From an uncultured Clostridia bacterium (GTDB lineage Bacteria > Bacillota > Clostridia > Oscillospirales > CAG-272), in assembly GCA_946404295.1 (NCBI GenBank), contig CAMJDE010000031.1, positions 1 to 11,809 of the forward strand: a stretch of 11,809 nucleotides of DNA. The letters run 5' to 3'. Position 1 is the stretch's first letter, and each line of letters begins with the position of its first letter. Below, in pieces: positions 1-6,211 of the stretch. The notes beneath the pieces are model-generated. The model ran no database searches, was not told the origin of the DNA, and saw only the letters and a program-made list of their open reading frames with translations. Position numbers and translations under genes: made by a program.

Positions 1-1028
1 ATCTTGGGCTCGAGCAGCCGGTAGAGTTCGCCCCGCGCGCTCATATCCTTCAGCAGCTGCGGGTCGCTTGCCGGCGCCGTCAGGTTGACGAGCGAGAAAG
101 CGAGCAGTCCGAACGAACTCGTCCCGGCGTTGCGCGGGATCTTGAACCCCGGCGTGACCGTCCCGGTCACCTCGATCCGGAGCACCGCCGACCGCCCGAG
201 CGAATTGTCGCGGACGATCGAGGTGATCGCCCCGATCAGCTCGGAGTCGTTCTTCATCGCGGAGACGTCGATCGTGCGCGAGAGACACCGCACCGTTCCC
301 AGTTCCAGCCGCTTGACGTGCAGGCGGCGCGCCCCGGCTTCCTCCGTCACCGTCAGCAGGTTGGCTCCGCCGACCTGCTCGTTTTCATATCCGCGCGATT
401 CGAGCCATCCGCTGTACCCGACGACGCTCCCGCCGATCTCGAGGACCGAGGGATCGGGGCGCCCGGACAGCGCGATGTAGTCGGCGCCGACCGAGACGAT
501 CTCGGTGTTGTCGGGGATCTCGCGCCGATAGCCGAGCAGGATCAGGATCTCCTGCTCGTCCTTTTTCGAGAGGGTCGGAAAGGCGGCGGATTCCTCTCCG
601 CGCTCGCCCGAAGCGCGCCCGGTCACCGAGACGCCGATCTCGTCGAACGAGAAGGTCTCGTATTCCCCGGCGCCGAACACCCGCACGTTCTGCGGGAAGC
701 GCCCCGAGGCGTAAAACGACTTTTTCCCGGCGGGATCCGCCCCCGCGGGCAGGATCACGAACCGGCACGCCGGGCAGGAACGGAACCCGCGGAGCAAAAG
801 ACCCGCCGTCTCGTCCGACAGGTCGTCCGCATCGAACAGGTTGCCCGAGATCAGGGCGAGATGCACCTTCTGATCGCGGATGGTCTGCATCGCGCGCTCG
901 AAGGTCTCGCGCTGCAGGCGTCTGCGCTCCGCGCTCTTTTCGGGGGCGGGCGAGAGGAACGGGCTTCCGAAGAACACGTCCCCGAAATGCAGGATCCTGA
1001 CCTCGCCGAACTGCGTCGCTTCGCTCAT
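1..1028 (-). CDS. YhaO/SbcD-like phosphoesterase fold protein, catalytically degenerate, partial (3' end missing)
   Basis: The reading frame starts at ATG 1028-1026 and is open for 342 codons to the window edge, so the C-terminus is missing; relatives are about 380-420 aa. The start is supported by AAGGAG seven bases upstream. The fold is recognisable: VRILHFGDVFFGSPF (residues 10-24) aligns with the first strand and metal motif of DNA-repair metallophosphoesterases, LALISGNLFDADD (57-69) with motif II, FVILPAGADP (90-99) with motif III, the FPQNVRVFG strand (111-119) is typical of YhaO, and DYIALSGRPDP (183-193) aligns with the GHIH motif. Family members are Mn-dependent nucleases working with an SMC-like ATPase (SbcC/YhaN). 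Here the metal ligands are replaced: D-x-H is D-V-F, GD is GN, GNHD is AGAD, the motif IV His is absent (ILILLGYRRE, 161-170), and GHxH is SGRP. It is therefore probably a non-catalytic scaffold or DNA-binding subunit. An ATPase partner would be expected left of the window. Homology is fairly sure; function is not. Confidence 0.72.
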   Translation of the reverse strand, partial: MSEATQFGEVRILHFGDVFFGSPFLSPAPEKSAERRRLQRETFERAMQTIRDQKVHLALISGNLFDADDLSDETAGLLLRGFRSCPACRFVILPAGADPAGKKSFYASGRFPQNVRVFGAGEYETFSFDEIGVSVTGRASGERGEESAAFPTLSKKDEQEILILLGYRREIPDNTEIVSVGADYIALSGRPDPSVLEIGGSVVGYSGWLESRGYENEQVGGANLLTVTEEAGARRLHVKRLELGTVRCLSRTIDVSAMKNDSELIGAITSIVRDNSLGRSAVLRIEVTGTVTPGFKIPRNAGTSSFGLLAFSLVNLTAPASDPQLLKDMSARGELYRLLEPK

Positions 1029-1076
1029 TTCGCTTCTCCTTCCGGCAACTTTCGCCGTTTTCTTATTCCTTTACTC

Positions 1077-1105
1077 AGTATAGCATACTTTTCGCGCCCG
1101 CGCAA
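1077..1105 (-). promoter_or_regulatory. Promoter of the phosphoesterase-like gene
   Basis: Read on the minus strand, TTGCGC (1105-1100) is followed by a 17-bp spacer and TATACT (1082-1077), preceded by TGC as in an extended -10. Transcription would begin near 1070, giving a leader of about 40 bases. The -35 is weak (three of six consensus bases), so the call rests on the -10. Confidence 0.6.
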
Positions 1106-1146
1106 GAGAGACGCCCGAAGAATTATAAAAGTTTCTCGCTTTCCTC

Positions 1147-1175
1147 TTGATTCGACAAGCGCGATGTGCTACAAT
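1147..1175 (+). promoter_or_regulatory. Promoter of the DNA methyltransferase gene
   Basis: TTGATT (1147-1152), exactly 17 bp, then TACAAT (1170-1175), with TGC directly before the -10 (extended -10). The predicted start site is about 1182, which rules out translation starts upstream of it and supports the ATG at 1252. The promoter is divergent from that of the phosphoesterase-like gene, with about 65 bp between the two -10 boxes outermost to outermost. Confidence 0.75.
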
Positions 1176-1202
1176 AGGTATAGAAAACAAACGATATTCC
1201 GG

Positions 1203-1236
1203 GGCAGACGTTTTTCGTCGTCTGCCGACGAAAAAG
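1203..1236 (+). promoter_or_regulatory. Leader with two mutually exclusive hairpins
   Basis: GGCAGACG (1203-1210) pairs with CGTCTGCC (1219-1226), an 8-bp stem. TTTTTCGTCG (1211-1220) pairs with CGACGAAAAA (1227-1236), a 10-bp stem with a 6-nt loop. The two stems share bases 1219-1220 and interlock, so they cannot both form as nested helices. The second stem abuts the G-rich ribosome-binding stretch (GGGGG from about 1237) that serves ATG 1252. The arrangement resembles an attenuator or translational switch; the pairing is directly visible, the regulatory role is inferred. Confidence 0.5.
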
Positions 1237-1251
1237 GGGGAAGATCCGGGA

Positions 1252-2724
1252 ATGCTCGCGATGGCTGTCCGAAACACGAGAAAACTGATCCGGGAGCGGT
1301 CCGCCGCCGACAACGTGCGGCTGGGTCGGTTCTTCACGAAGCGCGAAACGGCGGCGAAAATGGCGTCGATGTTCACCTTCCTCGAGACCAAGCCGCTGAT
1401 GGAGATCCTCGACCCCGGCGCGGGGACGGGGATCCTTTCCGCCGCGCTGCTCGAGGCGGTGTGTCTCGGGCGGGCGGCGCAGGAAGTGCGGCTCGTCTGC
1501 TACGAGAACGACGCGCTCTATCTCCCGATGCTGAAAAACAACCTCGAACGGCTCCGCCGCCGCGCGAAGCGCGAGCACGGCGTGAAGGTCGCAATCGAGG
1601 TGCGCGAAGAGAACTTCCTTTTGGCGCCCCACCCCGACGAGGGCGACGCCTACGACTGCGTGATCATGAACCCGCCGCGCGAACTGCTCCCCCACGGCGC
1701 GCCCGAAACGCTCCCCGCCGAAGACCTGCTTTCCTCGCCCAAGATCGACGCCTGTTACCTCTTTCTCGCCGCCGCCGCGCTGCGGCTGAAGGACGAGGGG
1801 CAGCTCGTCGCCTGTCTCCCCGTCGGGTTTGCGACCGGGGTTTCGCTCTCGCGGCTGCGCGAATGGCTCTTCGACGACTGCCGTCTCTCAGGGATGCACC
1901 TCTTTCGCTCGGGGAAGGGACTGAAAAAGGACTTTCTGCTCTCGATGAAAAAGACCGACGAGCCGGGCGAACCGATCGCCGTCTCGGTCTCGCGTGAAAG
2001 CGACGAGGACGGCACCCTGACCGATACGCTCCCCCCGCTCCCCTATCCGATGATCGTCCGCGAGGGGGGCGCGGGTCTGCTCCTGCTCCGCGACGCCGAC
2101 GACCTGACCGTTTTGCGCCGGATGGCGGCGATGCCGCGCCGCTTCCCCGACTACGGGCTGAAGATGAAGACCGGATTGACCCTTCCCTCGCGCTATCCCG
2201 ATCTCCTCTCGGACAAGCCCGAGCCCGGCGCCGTCCCGCTGATCCACCCGCGCTCGCTCGGATCGGGGCGCGTCACCTTCCCTGCGAAGGGACTGCACGG
2301 GCAGTTCATCCGCCCCTCGATCCCCAGTCTGATCCAGAAGAACCGCAATATGCTCTTCTTAAAACGCTTTCCCGCCAAGACCGATCCCCGCAAACTGATC
2401 TGCGCCGTCTATATGGCGTCGCAGGCGGGCGGCTACCGCTTCATCTCGACCCACAACAAACTGAACTACGTCGACCGCGAGGGCGACGAGATGGACGCGC
2501 CCTTCCTCGTCGGGCTCTACGCCGCCCTGTCGGGGACGCTCTACAACCGCTACGTCTCGATCATCAGCCGCTCGGAGCAGATCAACGCGACCGAACTTTC
2601 GGACCTTCCGCTCCCCGACGAAACCACCCTCCGCAAGATCGGTTCGCAGCTTCTTTCGATGCGGCGACTCGACCCCGAGGCGTGCGACTACGTATTCGAG
2701 GCGGCGATGAAGGGGAACAAATAA
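1252..2724 (+). CDS. Eco57I-type adenine-N6 DNA methyltransferase (orphan, variant catalytic motif)
   Basis: A 490-residue class I methyltransferase expected to transfer a methyl group from S-adenosylmethionine to adenine in DNA. The AdoMet site is plain: LGRFFTK is motif X near the N-terminus, DPGAGTG (residues 54-60) is motif I, and YENDA (from 84) supplies the acidic motif II residue. Motif IV reads VIMNPPREL with NPP at 140-142 and Arg at 143, where this family normally has NPPY or NPPF. The C-terminal half ends with SEQINATELSDLPLP, typical of the target-recognition region of solitary and type II adenine methylases. An upstream in-frame ATG at 1148-ish would extend the protein by 35 residues but lies inside the promoter, so ATG 1252 with the G-rich stretch about 11 bases upstream is preferred. 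The next gene is secG, so no restriction enzyme accompanies it on this side. It could be an orphan methylase or, given the motif change, one with reduced activity. Confidence 0.82.
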   Translation: MLAMAVRNTRKLIRERSAADNVRLGRFFTKRETAAKMASMFTFLETKPLMEILDPGAGTGILSAALLEAVCLGRAAQEVRLVCYENDALYLPMLKNNLERLRRRAKREHGVKVAIEVREENFLLAPHPDEGDAYDCVIMNPPRELLPHGAPETLPAEDLLSSPKIDACYLFLAAAALRLKDEGQLVACLPVGFATGVSLSRLREWLFDDCRLSGMHLFRSGKGLKKDFLLSMKKTDEPGEPIAVSVSRESDEDGTLTDTLPPLPYPMIVREGGAGLLLLRDADDLTVLRRMAAMPRRFPDYGLKMKTGLTLPSRYPDLLSDKPEPGAVPLIHPRSLGSGRVTFPAKGLHGQFIRPSIPSLIQKNRNMLFLKRFPAKTDPRKLICAVYMASQAGGYRFISTHNKLNYVDREGDEMDAPFLVGLYAALSGTLYNRYVSIISRSEQINATELSDLPLPDETTLRKIGSQLLSMRRLDPEACDYVFEAAMKGNK

Positions 2725-2725
2725 C

Positions 2726-2758
2726 GGGGGTTTTCTCTCCCGCCGGGGCAAAACCCCG
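2726..2758 (+). terminator. Inverted repeat after the methyltransferase gene, possible terminator
   Basis: GGGGTTTT (2727-2734) pairs with AAAACCCC (2750-2757), an 8-bp stem with a 15-nt loop, starting two bases after the stop codon. No T-run follows on the plus strand, so termination efficiency is uncertain. The GC-rich stretch to about 2838 holds no gene that I can support. Confidence 0.4.
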
Positions 2759-2840
2759 CTCCCGCCGCCGCCGCTTCCCGACCCTCGCGCCCCGTTCCGG
2801 GGACGGTCCCGTGCCGCCGCCCGGCGCTCTCCTCGCGTAT

Positions 2841-2892
2841 GAATAAAAAAATGAAAAAAACACTTGCATTTTTCGTCGGGTTGTGGTAAAAT
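2841..2892 (+). promoter_or_regulatory. secG promoter with A-rich UP-like tract
   Basis: TTGCAT (2864-2869), 17 bp, TAAAAT (2887-2892). The 20 bases before the -35 (2841-2860) are almost all A, as in an UP element contacted by the alpha subunit of RNA polymerase, and contrast with the GC-rich surroundings. The predicted start is about 2899, giving a leader of about 58 bases. This looks like a strong promoter for the secG-rnr unit. Confidence 0.75.
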
Positions 2893-2913
2893 ACTCATAC
2901 TGTAAATTCAACC

Positions 2914-2942
2914 GAACCGAAAAGCCGCTGTTTTTCCGGTTC
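2914..2942 (+). promoter_or_regulatory. Hairpin in the secG leader
   Basis: GAACCG and CGGTTC form a 6-bp stem extended by A/T pairs with a small bulge, closing just before the ribosome-binding site GGAGG at 2945-2949. It may protect the 5' end or modulate initiation; no known riboswitch is recognised. Confidence 0.35.
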
Positions 2943-2956
2943 ACGGAGGTTTCGTT

Positions 2957-3274
2957 ATGCCTGTTGTCGCCTACTATATTCTGATGGGAGTGCTCCTCGT
3001 GATGGGGGCGTTCCTGATCGTCGCCGTCCTGATGCAGCACGGCAAGGATCACGGTCTTTCCGGCACGATCGCCGGGGGAGCAGAGACCTTCTTCGGGAAG
3101 GATAAGGGGACCCGGATCGACCGTATGCTCGGCAGACTGACCACGATCGTCGGCATCATCTTCGTCGTGATCGTTATCGTGGTTTACGTCGTTCAGCCCG
3201 ACTACTCTTCCGACTACGCCAACGTGGAACTCTGGCAGGGGAACTCCTCCTTCTGGAACGCCATCAACGGTTAA
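2957..3274 (+). CDS. secG: SecG, protein-export translocase subunit
   Basis: A 105-residue inner-membrane protein of the SecYEG channel, which moves unfolded preproteins across the cytoplasmic membrane with SecA. The two transmembrane helices are clear (about residues 4-26 and 61-79). They flank the conserved cytoplasmic loop with MQHGKDHGLSGTIAGGAETF, which carries the family's Q-x-G-K...GLSG...GGA signature. The start is fixed by GGAGG seven bases upstream of ATG 2957. Most Firmicute SecG proteins are about 75-80 aa. This one has an extra tail of about 25 residues after the second helix, rich in Asn, Ser and aromatic residues. It is followed by rnr, as in many Firmicutes. Confidence 0.93.
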   Translation: MPVVAYYILMGVLLVMGAFLIVAVLMQHGKDHGLSGTIAGGAETFFGKDKGTRIDRMLGRLTTIVGIIFVVIVIVVYVVQPDYSSDYANVELWQGNSSFWNAING

Positions 3275-3289
3275 GCCGGATACCGAAAC

Positions 3290-3326
3290 GCGGCGGGAGC
3301 GCTTGTCAGCCCCCGCCGCTTTTTTT
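3290..3326 (+). terminator. Intrinsic terminator between secG and rnr
   Basis: GCGGCGGG (3290-3297) pairs with CCCGCCGC (3312-3319), a perfect 8-bp GC stem, followed directly by seven T (3320-3326). It lies 16 bases after the secG stop and 24 bases before the rnr ATG. No promoter is visible between it and rnr, so rnr transcription presumably depends on read-through. Confidence 0.85.
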
Positions 3327-3350
3327 GCCCGAACCGAAAGAGAAGAAACG

Positions 3351-5411
3351 ATGAAACGAACCAACCCGAAACGGGGTCGCCGCCCGTCCGCCCGACCCCC
3401 GTTTTCCGCCCGGAAGAAAGCCGCGCCCCGCACGGGGCGCAAAAGCCCGCTTGCCCGCTCGTCGCCGAGCCGCGCGAAAACGCGCACGGCGGAGGGGGTC
3501 TTTTCGGGTACGGCGCGCGGGTTCGGGTTCGTTTTGCCCGACGGCGCGGAGGGGAAACCGAACGCCGATATCTTCATTCCCGCGGACAAGACCGGGGGCG
3601 CGCTCGACCTCGACCGCGTGGCGGTGCGCTTCCGTCCCGGCTTTGAAAACCGCACCGAGGGCGAGGTGACGGCGATCCTCTCGGAGGGGCGAAAGACCCT
3701 GATCGGCGTGCTCGTTTCGGGGCGTCCGCTCGCCTTCGGTCGGCACGCTTCGCGCGATCGGTTCCGCTCCGGCTGGTACCTGATCCCCGACGACGGGAAG
3801 ATCCCGGGCGAGTTCCCGGTCCGTCCGTCCCCCGACGCCGATCCCGGCGATCGGGTCGAGATCACGCTTCCCGGACGGCGGGGGGGCGCTTGCGAGATTT
3901 CCCGTGTTTTCGGGCGCGCGACCGACCGACGCGCCAACTGCGACGCGATCCTCGCGGGCGCGGGGATCGAGACCGAGTTTGACCCCTCCGCTCTGCGCGA
4001 AGCCGAACTCGTCTCGCGCGAACCGATCGGGCGCGAGGGGCGCCGGGATCTGACGAAGAACCTGATCTTCACGATCGACGGCGCCGACGCGAAGGACCTT
4101 GACGACGCGGTCTCGCTCGCCGCTCTCCCGGGCGGCGGGTGGCTGCTCGGGGTGCATATCGCCGACGTGTCCTCCTACGTCAAGCCGGGCTCCGCGCTCG
4201 AAAAGGACGCCTTCCGGCGCGGGACTTCGGTCTATTTCGTCGACCGGGTCGTGCCGATGCTCCCGGTCGCGCTCTCGAACGGCGCCTGCTCGCTGAACCC
4301 GAACGAGGACAAGCGCGCCCTCTCGGCGTGGATCACGCTTTCAAAGGACGGCTCGATCATGGGTTGTGAATTGGAAAAGACGGTGATCCGCTCCCGCGTG
4401 CGCGGGGTGTACGATGAGGTGAACGCCCTCTTTTCCGACGGCGAAAACTCGCCCTTTTATCCGAAATACCGCGCCGTCTACCCCGCCCTTCTCCGGATGC
4501 GGGAACTCTATCGCCTGCTCGAAAAGCGGAGCGCGGCGCGCGGTTCTCTCTCGCTCGACCGACCCGAACCGATCTTTACGCTCGATGAGGGCGGCGATCC
4601 GGTCGACGTTTCGCTCCGCTCGCGCGGGGACGCCGAAAAGTTGATCGAGCAGTTTATGCTGACGGCGAACGAGGCGGTCGCGACCCTGCTCCGCGAGCGC
4701 GGGATCCCCTGCGTGTATCGGATCCACGAGGACCCCGACCCCCTGAAACTCGCCGCCTTCAAGCGGGCGGCGGCGCACCTCGGGCTCGACGTTTCGGGGA
4801 TCGATCCCGCCGACCCGGGCAACTGTTCGTTTGCGCCCCTGCTCGCCGACGCCGCCGCGCACGGCATTGCGGAGCAGATCTCGCTTTCGCTGCTCCGCGC
4901 GATGGCGAAGGCGCGCTACGAGGACCGACCGAGCCGCCATTTCGGGCTCGCGATCGATCTCTACTGTCACTTCACTTCCCCGATCCGGCGGCTCGCGGAC
5001 CTGGCGACGCACCGGATCATCTCGGAGGTTCTGCTCGGCTCCGCGTCTCCCCGCCGCTTTGCCGGGTTTGCCCGCGACGCCGCGCAGGCGGCGACCGCCG
5101 CCGAACTCCGCGCCCTCGACGCCGAGCGGAAGATCGAGGCGACGTACAAGGCGCTCTGGCTCGAAAAGCGTATCGGCGAGGTGTTCCCCGCCCGCGTTTC
5201 GTCGCTCACCTCTTTCGGGTTGTTCGCGGAACTCGACAACACCTGCGAGGGGATGATCCCGCTGCACGATCTGCCCGGGGTGTATATTTATAACGAACTC
5301 GATATGGCGCTCGTCGGGGGGAAGATCACCTTCCGGCTCGGCGACCGTCTCACCGTCCGCGTGGAGGAGGTCGACCCGCTCGCGGGGCGCGTGCGCTTCT
5401 CGCTCGTCTGA
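3351..5411 (+). CDS. rnr: Ribonuclease R, 3'-5' exoribonuclease
   Basis: A 686-residue processive, Mg-dependent 3'-5' exoribonuclease of the RNase II/R family, which degrades structured RNA and works in rRNA quality control and trans-translation. Domains in order: a basic Lys/Arg-rich tail (about 1-45); cold-shock OB domains with GFGFVLPD and ADIFIP; the RNB catalytic domain with IDGADAKDLDDAV, whose four metal-binding aspartates are D243, D249, D251 and D252; the HIADVSSYVKPGS and FVDRVVPMLP segments; HFTSPIRRLADLATHR (family form RRYPD/RRYAD, so Tyr is replaced by Leu here); and a C-terminal S1 domain (ARVSSLTSFGLFAEL). A TTG 48 bases upstream is in frame but lies within the terminator stem, so ATG 3351 is preferred. 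Its ribosome-binding site is weak (AGAGAAGAAA). In many Firmicutes smpB follows; here a SLOG gene does. Confidence 0.95.
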   Translation: MKRTNPKRGRRPSARPPFSARKKAAPRTGRKSPLARSSPSRAKTRTAEGVFSGTARGFGFVLPDGAEGKPNADIFIPADKTGGALDLDRVAVRFRPGFENRTEGEVTAILSEGRKTLIGVLVSGRPLAFGRHASRDRFRSGWYLIPDDGKIPGEFPVRPSPDADPGDRVEITLPGRRGGACEISRVFGRATDRRANCDAILAGAGIETEFDPSALREAELVSREPIGREGRRDLTKNLIFTIDGADAKDLDDAVSLAALPGGGWLLGVHIADVSSYVKPGSALEKDAFRRGTSVYFVDRVVPMLPVALSNGACSLNPNEDKRALSAWITLSKDGSIMGCELEKTVIRSRVRGVYDEVNALFSDGENSPFYPKYRAVYPALLRMRELYRLLEKRSAARGSLSLDRPEPIFTLDEGGDPVDVSLRSRGDAEKLIEQFMLTANEAVATLLRERGIPCVYRIHEDPDPLKLAAFKRAAAHLGLDVSGIDPADPGNCSFAPLLADAAAHGIAEQISLSLLRAMAKARYEDRPSRHFGLAIDLYCHFTSPIRRLADLATHRIISEVLLGSASPRRFAGFARDAAQAATAAELRALDAERKIEATYKALWLEKRIGEVFPARVSSLTSFGLFAELDNTCEGMIPLHDLPGVYIYNELDMALVGGKITFRLGDRLTVRVEEVDPLAGRVRFSLV

Positions 5412-5420
5412 CCGCTTTTC

Positions 5421-5440
5421 GCGGGTTCTGTCCCGCTTTT
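5421..5440 (+). terminator. Weak hairpin with T-run after rnr
   Basis: GCGGG (5421-5425) pairs with CCCGC (5432-5436) across a 6-nt loop, followed by TTTT. The stem is only 5 bp, so it is more likely a partial terminator or processing site than a strong stop. Confidence 0.35.
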
Positions 5441-5466
5441 CATCTCTTCGGATAGGGGGTTTTCAG

Positions 5467-5970
5467 TTGGAACCGAACAAAACCTGCTGCTTTACGGGGC
5501 ATCGGCTGATCCCCGCGGGCGATCTGCCCCTCGTCGCCGCCGCGCTCCGGCGAGAGATACTCCGGCTCTGCCGCGAGGAGGGGGTCGTGACCTTTCTTTC
5601 GGGCGGCGCCCTCGGCTTCGATACCCTCGCCGCCGAGACGGTGCTCGACGTCGCCCGCGAGGTGCCCGGGATCTCGCTCGTGATCGTGCGGCCCTGCGCG
5701 GATCAGGCGCACGGCTGGAGCGCGCGCGATACCGCCCGCTATGAGAGCGCACTCGCCCGCGCAAGCGAGGTCGTCACCCTCGCCCCCGCTTACCGCCCCG
5801 GCTGTATGCAGGCGCGCAATCGCTACCTCGTCGACCATAGCTCGGTCGTGCTCTGCTACCTCACCGAACGCTCCGGCGGCACCGCCTATACCGTCCGCTA
5901 CGCCGTCTCGCGGGGGCTTCCGATCATCAACACCGCCCCCGCGCAAACCGATCTGCTCTCCGGGTTGTGA
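5467..5970 (+). CDS. SLOG-family protein, YpsA-like (DUF1273)
   Basis: A 167-residue protein of the SLOG Rossmann superfamily, whose members bind nucleotides or nucleotide-derived ligands. The signature elements are present in order: CCFTGHR (7-13), FLSGGALGFDTLAAE (43-57), an Arg/Tyr-rich segment ending in YRPGCMQARNRYLVDHSS (109-126), and GGTAYTVRYA (137-146), which forms the ligand pocket. B. subtilis YpsA, the closest named relative that I can place, affects cell division and stress tolerance; that role cannot be assumed here. No ATG is available upstream of the conserved N-terminus. TTG 5467 is used, with a G5 run about eight bases before it. It is 55 bases after rnr and probably co-transcribed with it. 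The stop is followed by the left hairpin repeat. Confidence 0.83.
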   Translation: MEPNKTCCFTGHRLIPAGDLPLVAAALRREILRLCREEGVVTFLSGGALGFDTLAAETVLDVAREVPGISLVIVRPCADQAHGWSARDTARYESALARASEVVTLAPAYRPGCMQARNRYLVDHSSVVLCYLTERSGGTAYTVRYAVSRGLPIINTAPAQTDLLSGL

Positions 5971-5983
5971 GAGGACGAGGGGA

Positions 5984-6040
5984 GACGGGAGTTTTTCCCG
6001 CTTTCTTTCGGAGAAAGCGGGGCAAAGAACTTCAATATGG
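5984..6040 (+). repeat. 57-nt hairpin element, left copy
   Basis: This copy begins 14 bases after the SLOG stop codon. Its core is CCCGCTTTCT (5997-6006), a TTCGG loop, and AGAAAGCGGG (6012-6021), followed by GGCAAAGAAC. A closely matching copy lies inverted at 8401-8457. Both copies are in the same orientation relative to the gene whose 3' end they follow. The stem may also act as a terminator or RNA stabiliser. Confidence 0.75.
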
Positions 6041-6050
6041 GATATTGAAG
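6030..6050 (+). repeat. Short palindrome overlapping the left element
   Basis: CTTCAATAT (6030-6038) pairs with ATATTGAAG (6042-6050) around GGG, a perfect 9-bp stem. It starts inside the end of the left 57-nt element. Confidence 0.6.
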
Positions 6051-6051
6051 A

Positions 6052-6079
6052 GCAAAACGGCGTTGCGACGCCGTTTTGC
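6052..6079 (+). terminator. Hairpin terminator, probably bidirectional
   Basis: GCAAAACGGCGT (6052-6063) pairs with ACGCCGTTTTGC (6068-6079), a perfect 12-bp stem with a 4-nt loop. The stem's own A-run and T-run give an A-stem-T layout usable in either direction; the downstream U-tract is short. Confidence 0.6.
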
Positions 6080-6085
6080 GGTTTC

Positions 6086-6126
6086 AAAAACGGGACAAAT
6101 GGATCATTCCTGCCGTCCCGTTTTTT
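6086..6126 (+). terminator. Intrinsic terminator upstream of the AT-rich gene
   Basis: AAAAACGGGAC (6086-6096) pairs with GTCCCGTTTTT (6115-6125), 11 bp with an 18-nt loop, running into six T (6121-6126). It should stop read-through from rnr and the SLOG gene before the promoter at 6144. Confidence 0.75.
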
Positions 6127-6143
6127 GTTGTTGTCCCGTACTA

Positions 6144-6172
6144 TTGATTTGTATGCGAAACAATGCTATACT
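6144..6172 (+). promoter_or_regulatory. Promoter of the AT-rich nuclease gene
   Basis: TTGATT (6144-6149), exactly 17 bp, TATACT (6167-6172), with TGC before the -10. The predicted start is about 6179, 33 bases before ATG 6212. It lies directly after the terminator, so the gene is an independent transcription unit. Confidence 0.8.
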
Positions 6173-6211
6173 AAAGAAAAAGCGCTTTAAAAAACCGTGG
6201 GAGAAAACAAG

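Noticed and set aside
1122..1127. TATAAT on the minus strand as a promoter of the phosphoesterase-like gene
   Set aside because: No acceptable -35 lies 16-18 bp upstream, and the TATACT at 1082-1077 with extended -10 is closer and better placed.
318..1997. A 559-codon plus-strand open frame across the divergent promoter region
   Set aside because: It overlaps two better-supported genes and the promoters between them, and is Arg-rich without motifs.
2839..2889. A 16-codon ORF (MNKKMKKTLAFFVGLW) that resembles a leader or signal peptide
   Set aside because: It lies on the secG promoter: its codons coincide with the A-rich UP-like tract, the -35 box and the first bases of the -10, so it would be upstream of the transcription start. 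It has no ribosome-binding site.
2582..4072. A 496-codon minus-strand open frame across secG and rnr
   Set aside because: It is antisense to two certain genes, low in complexity and has no domain.
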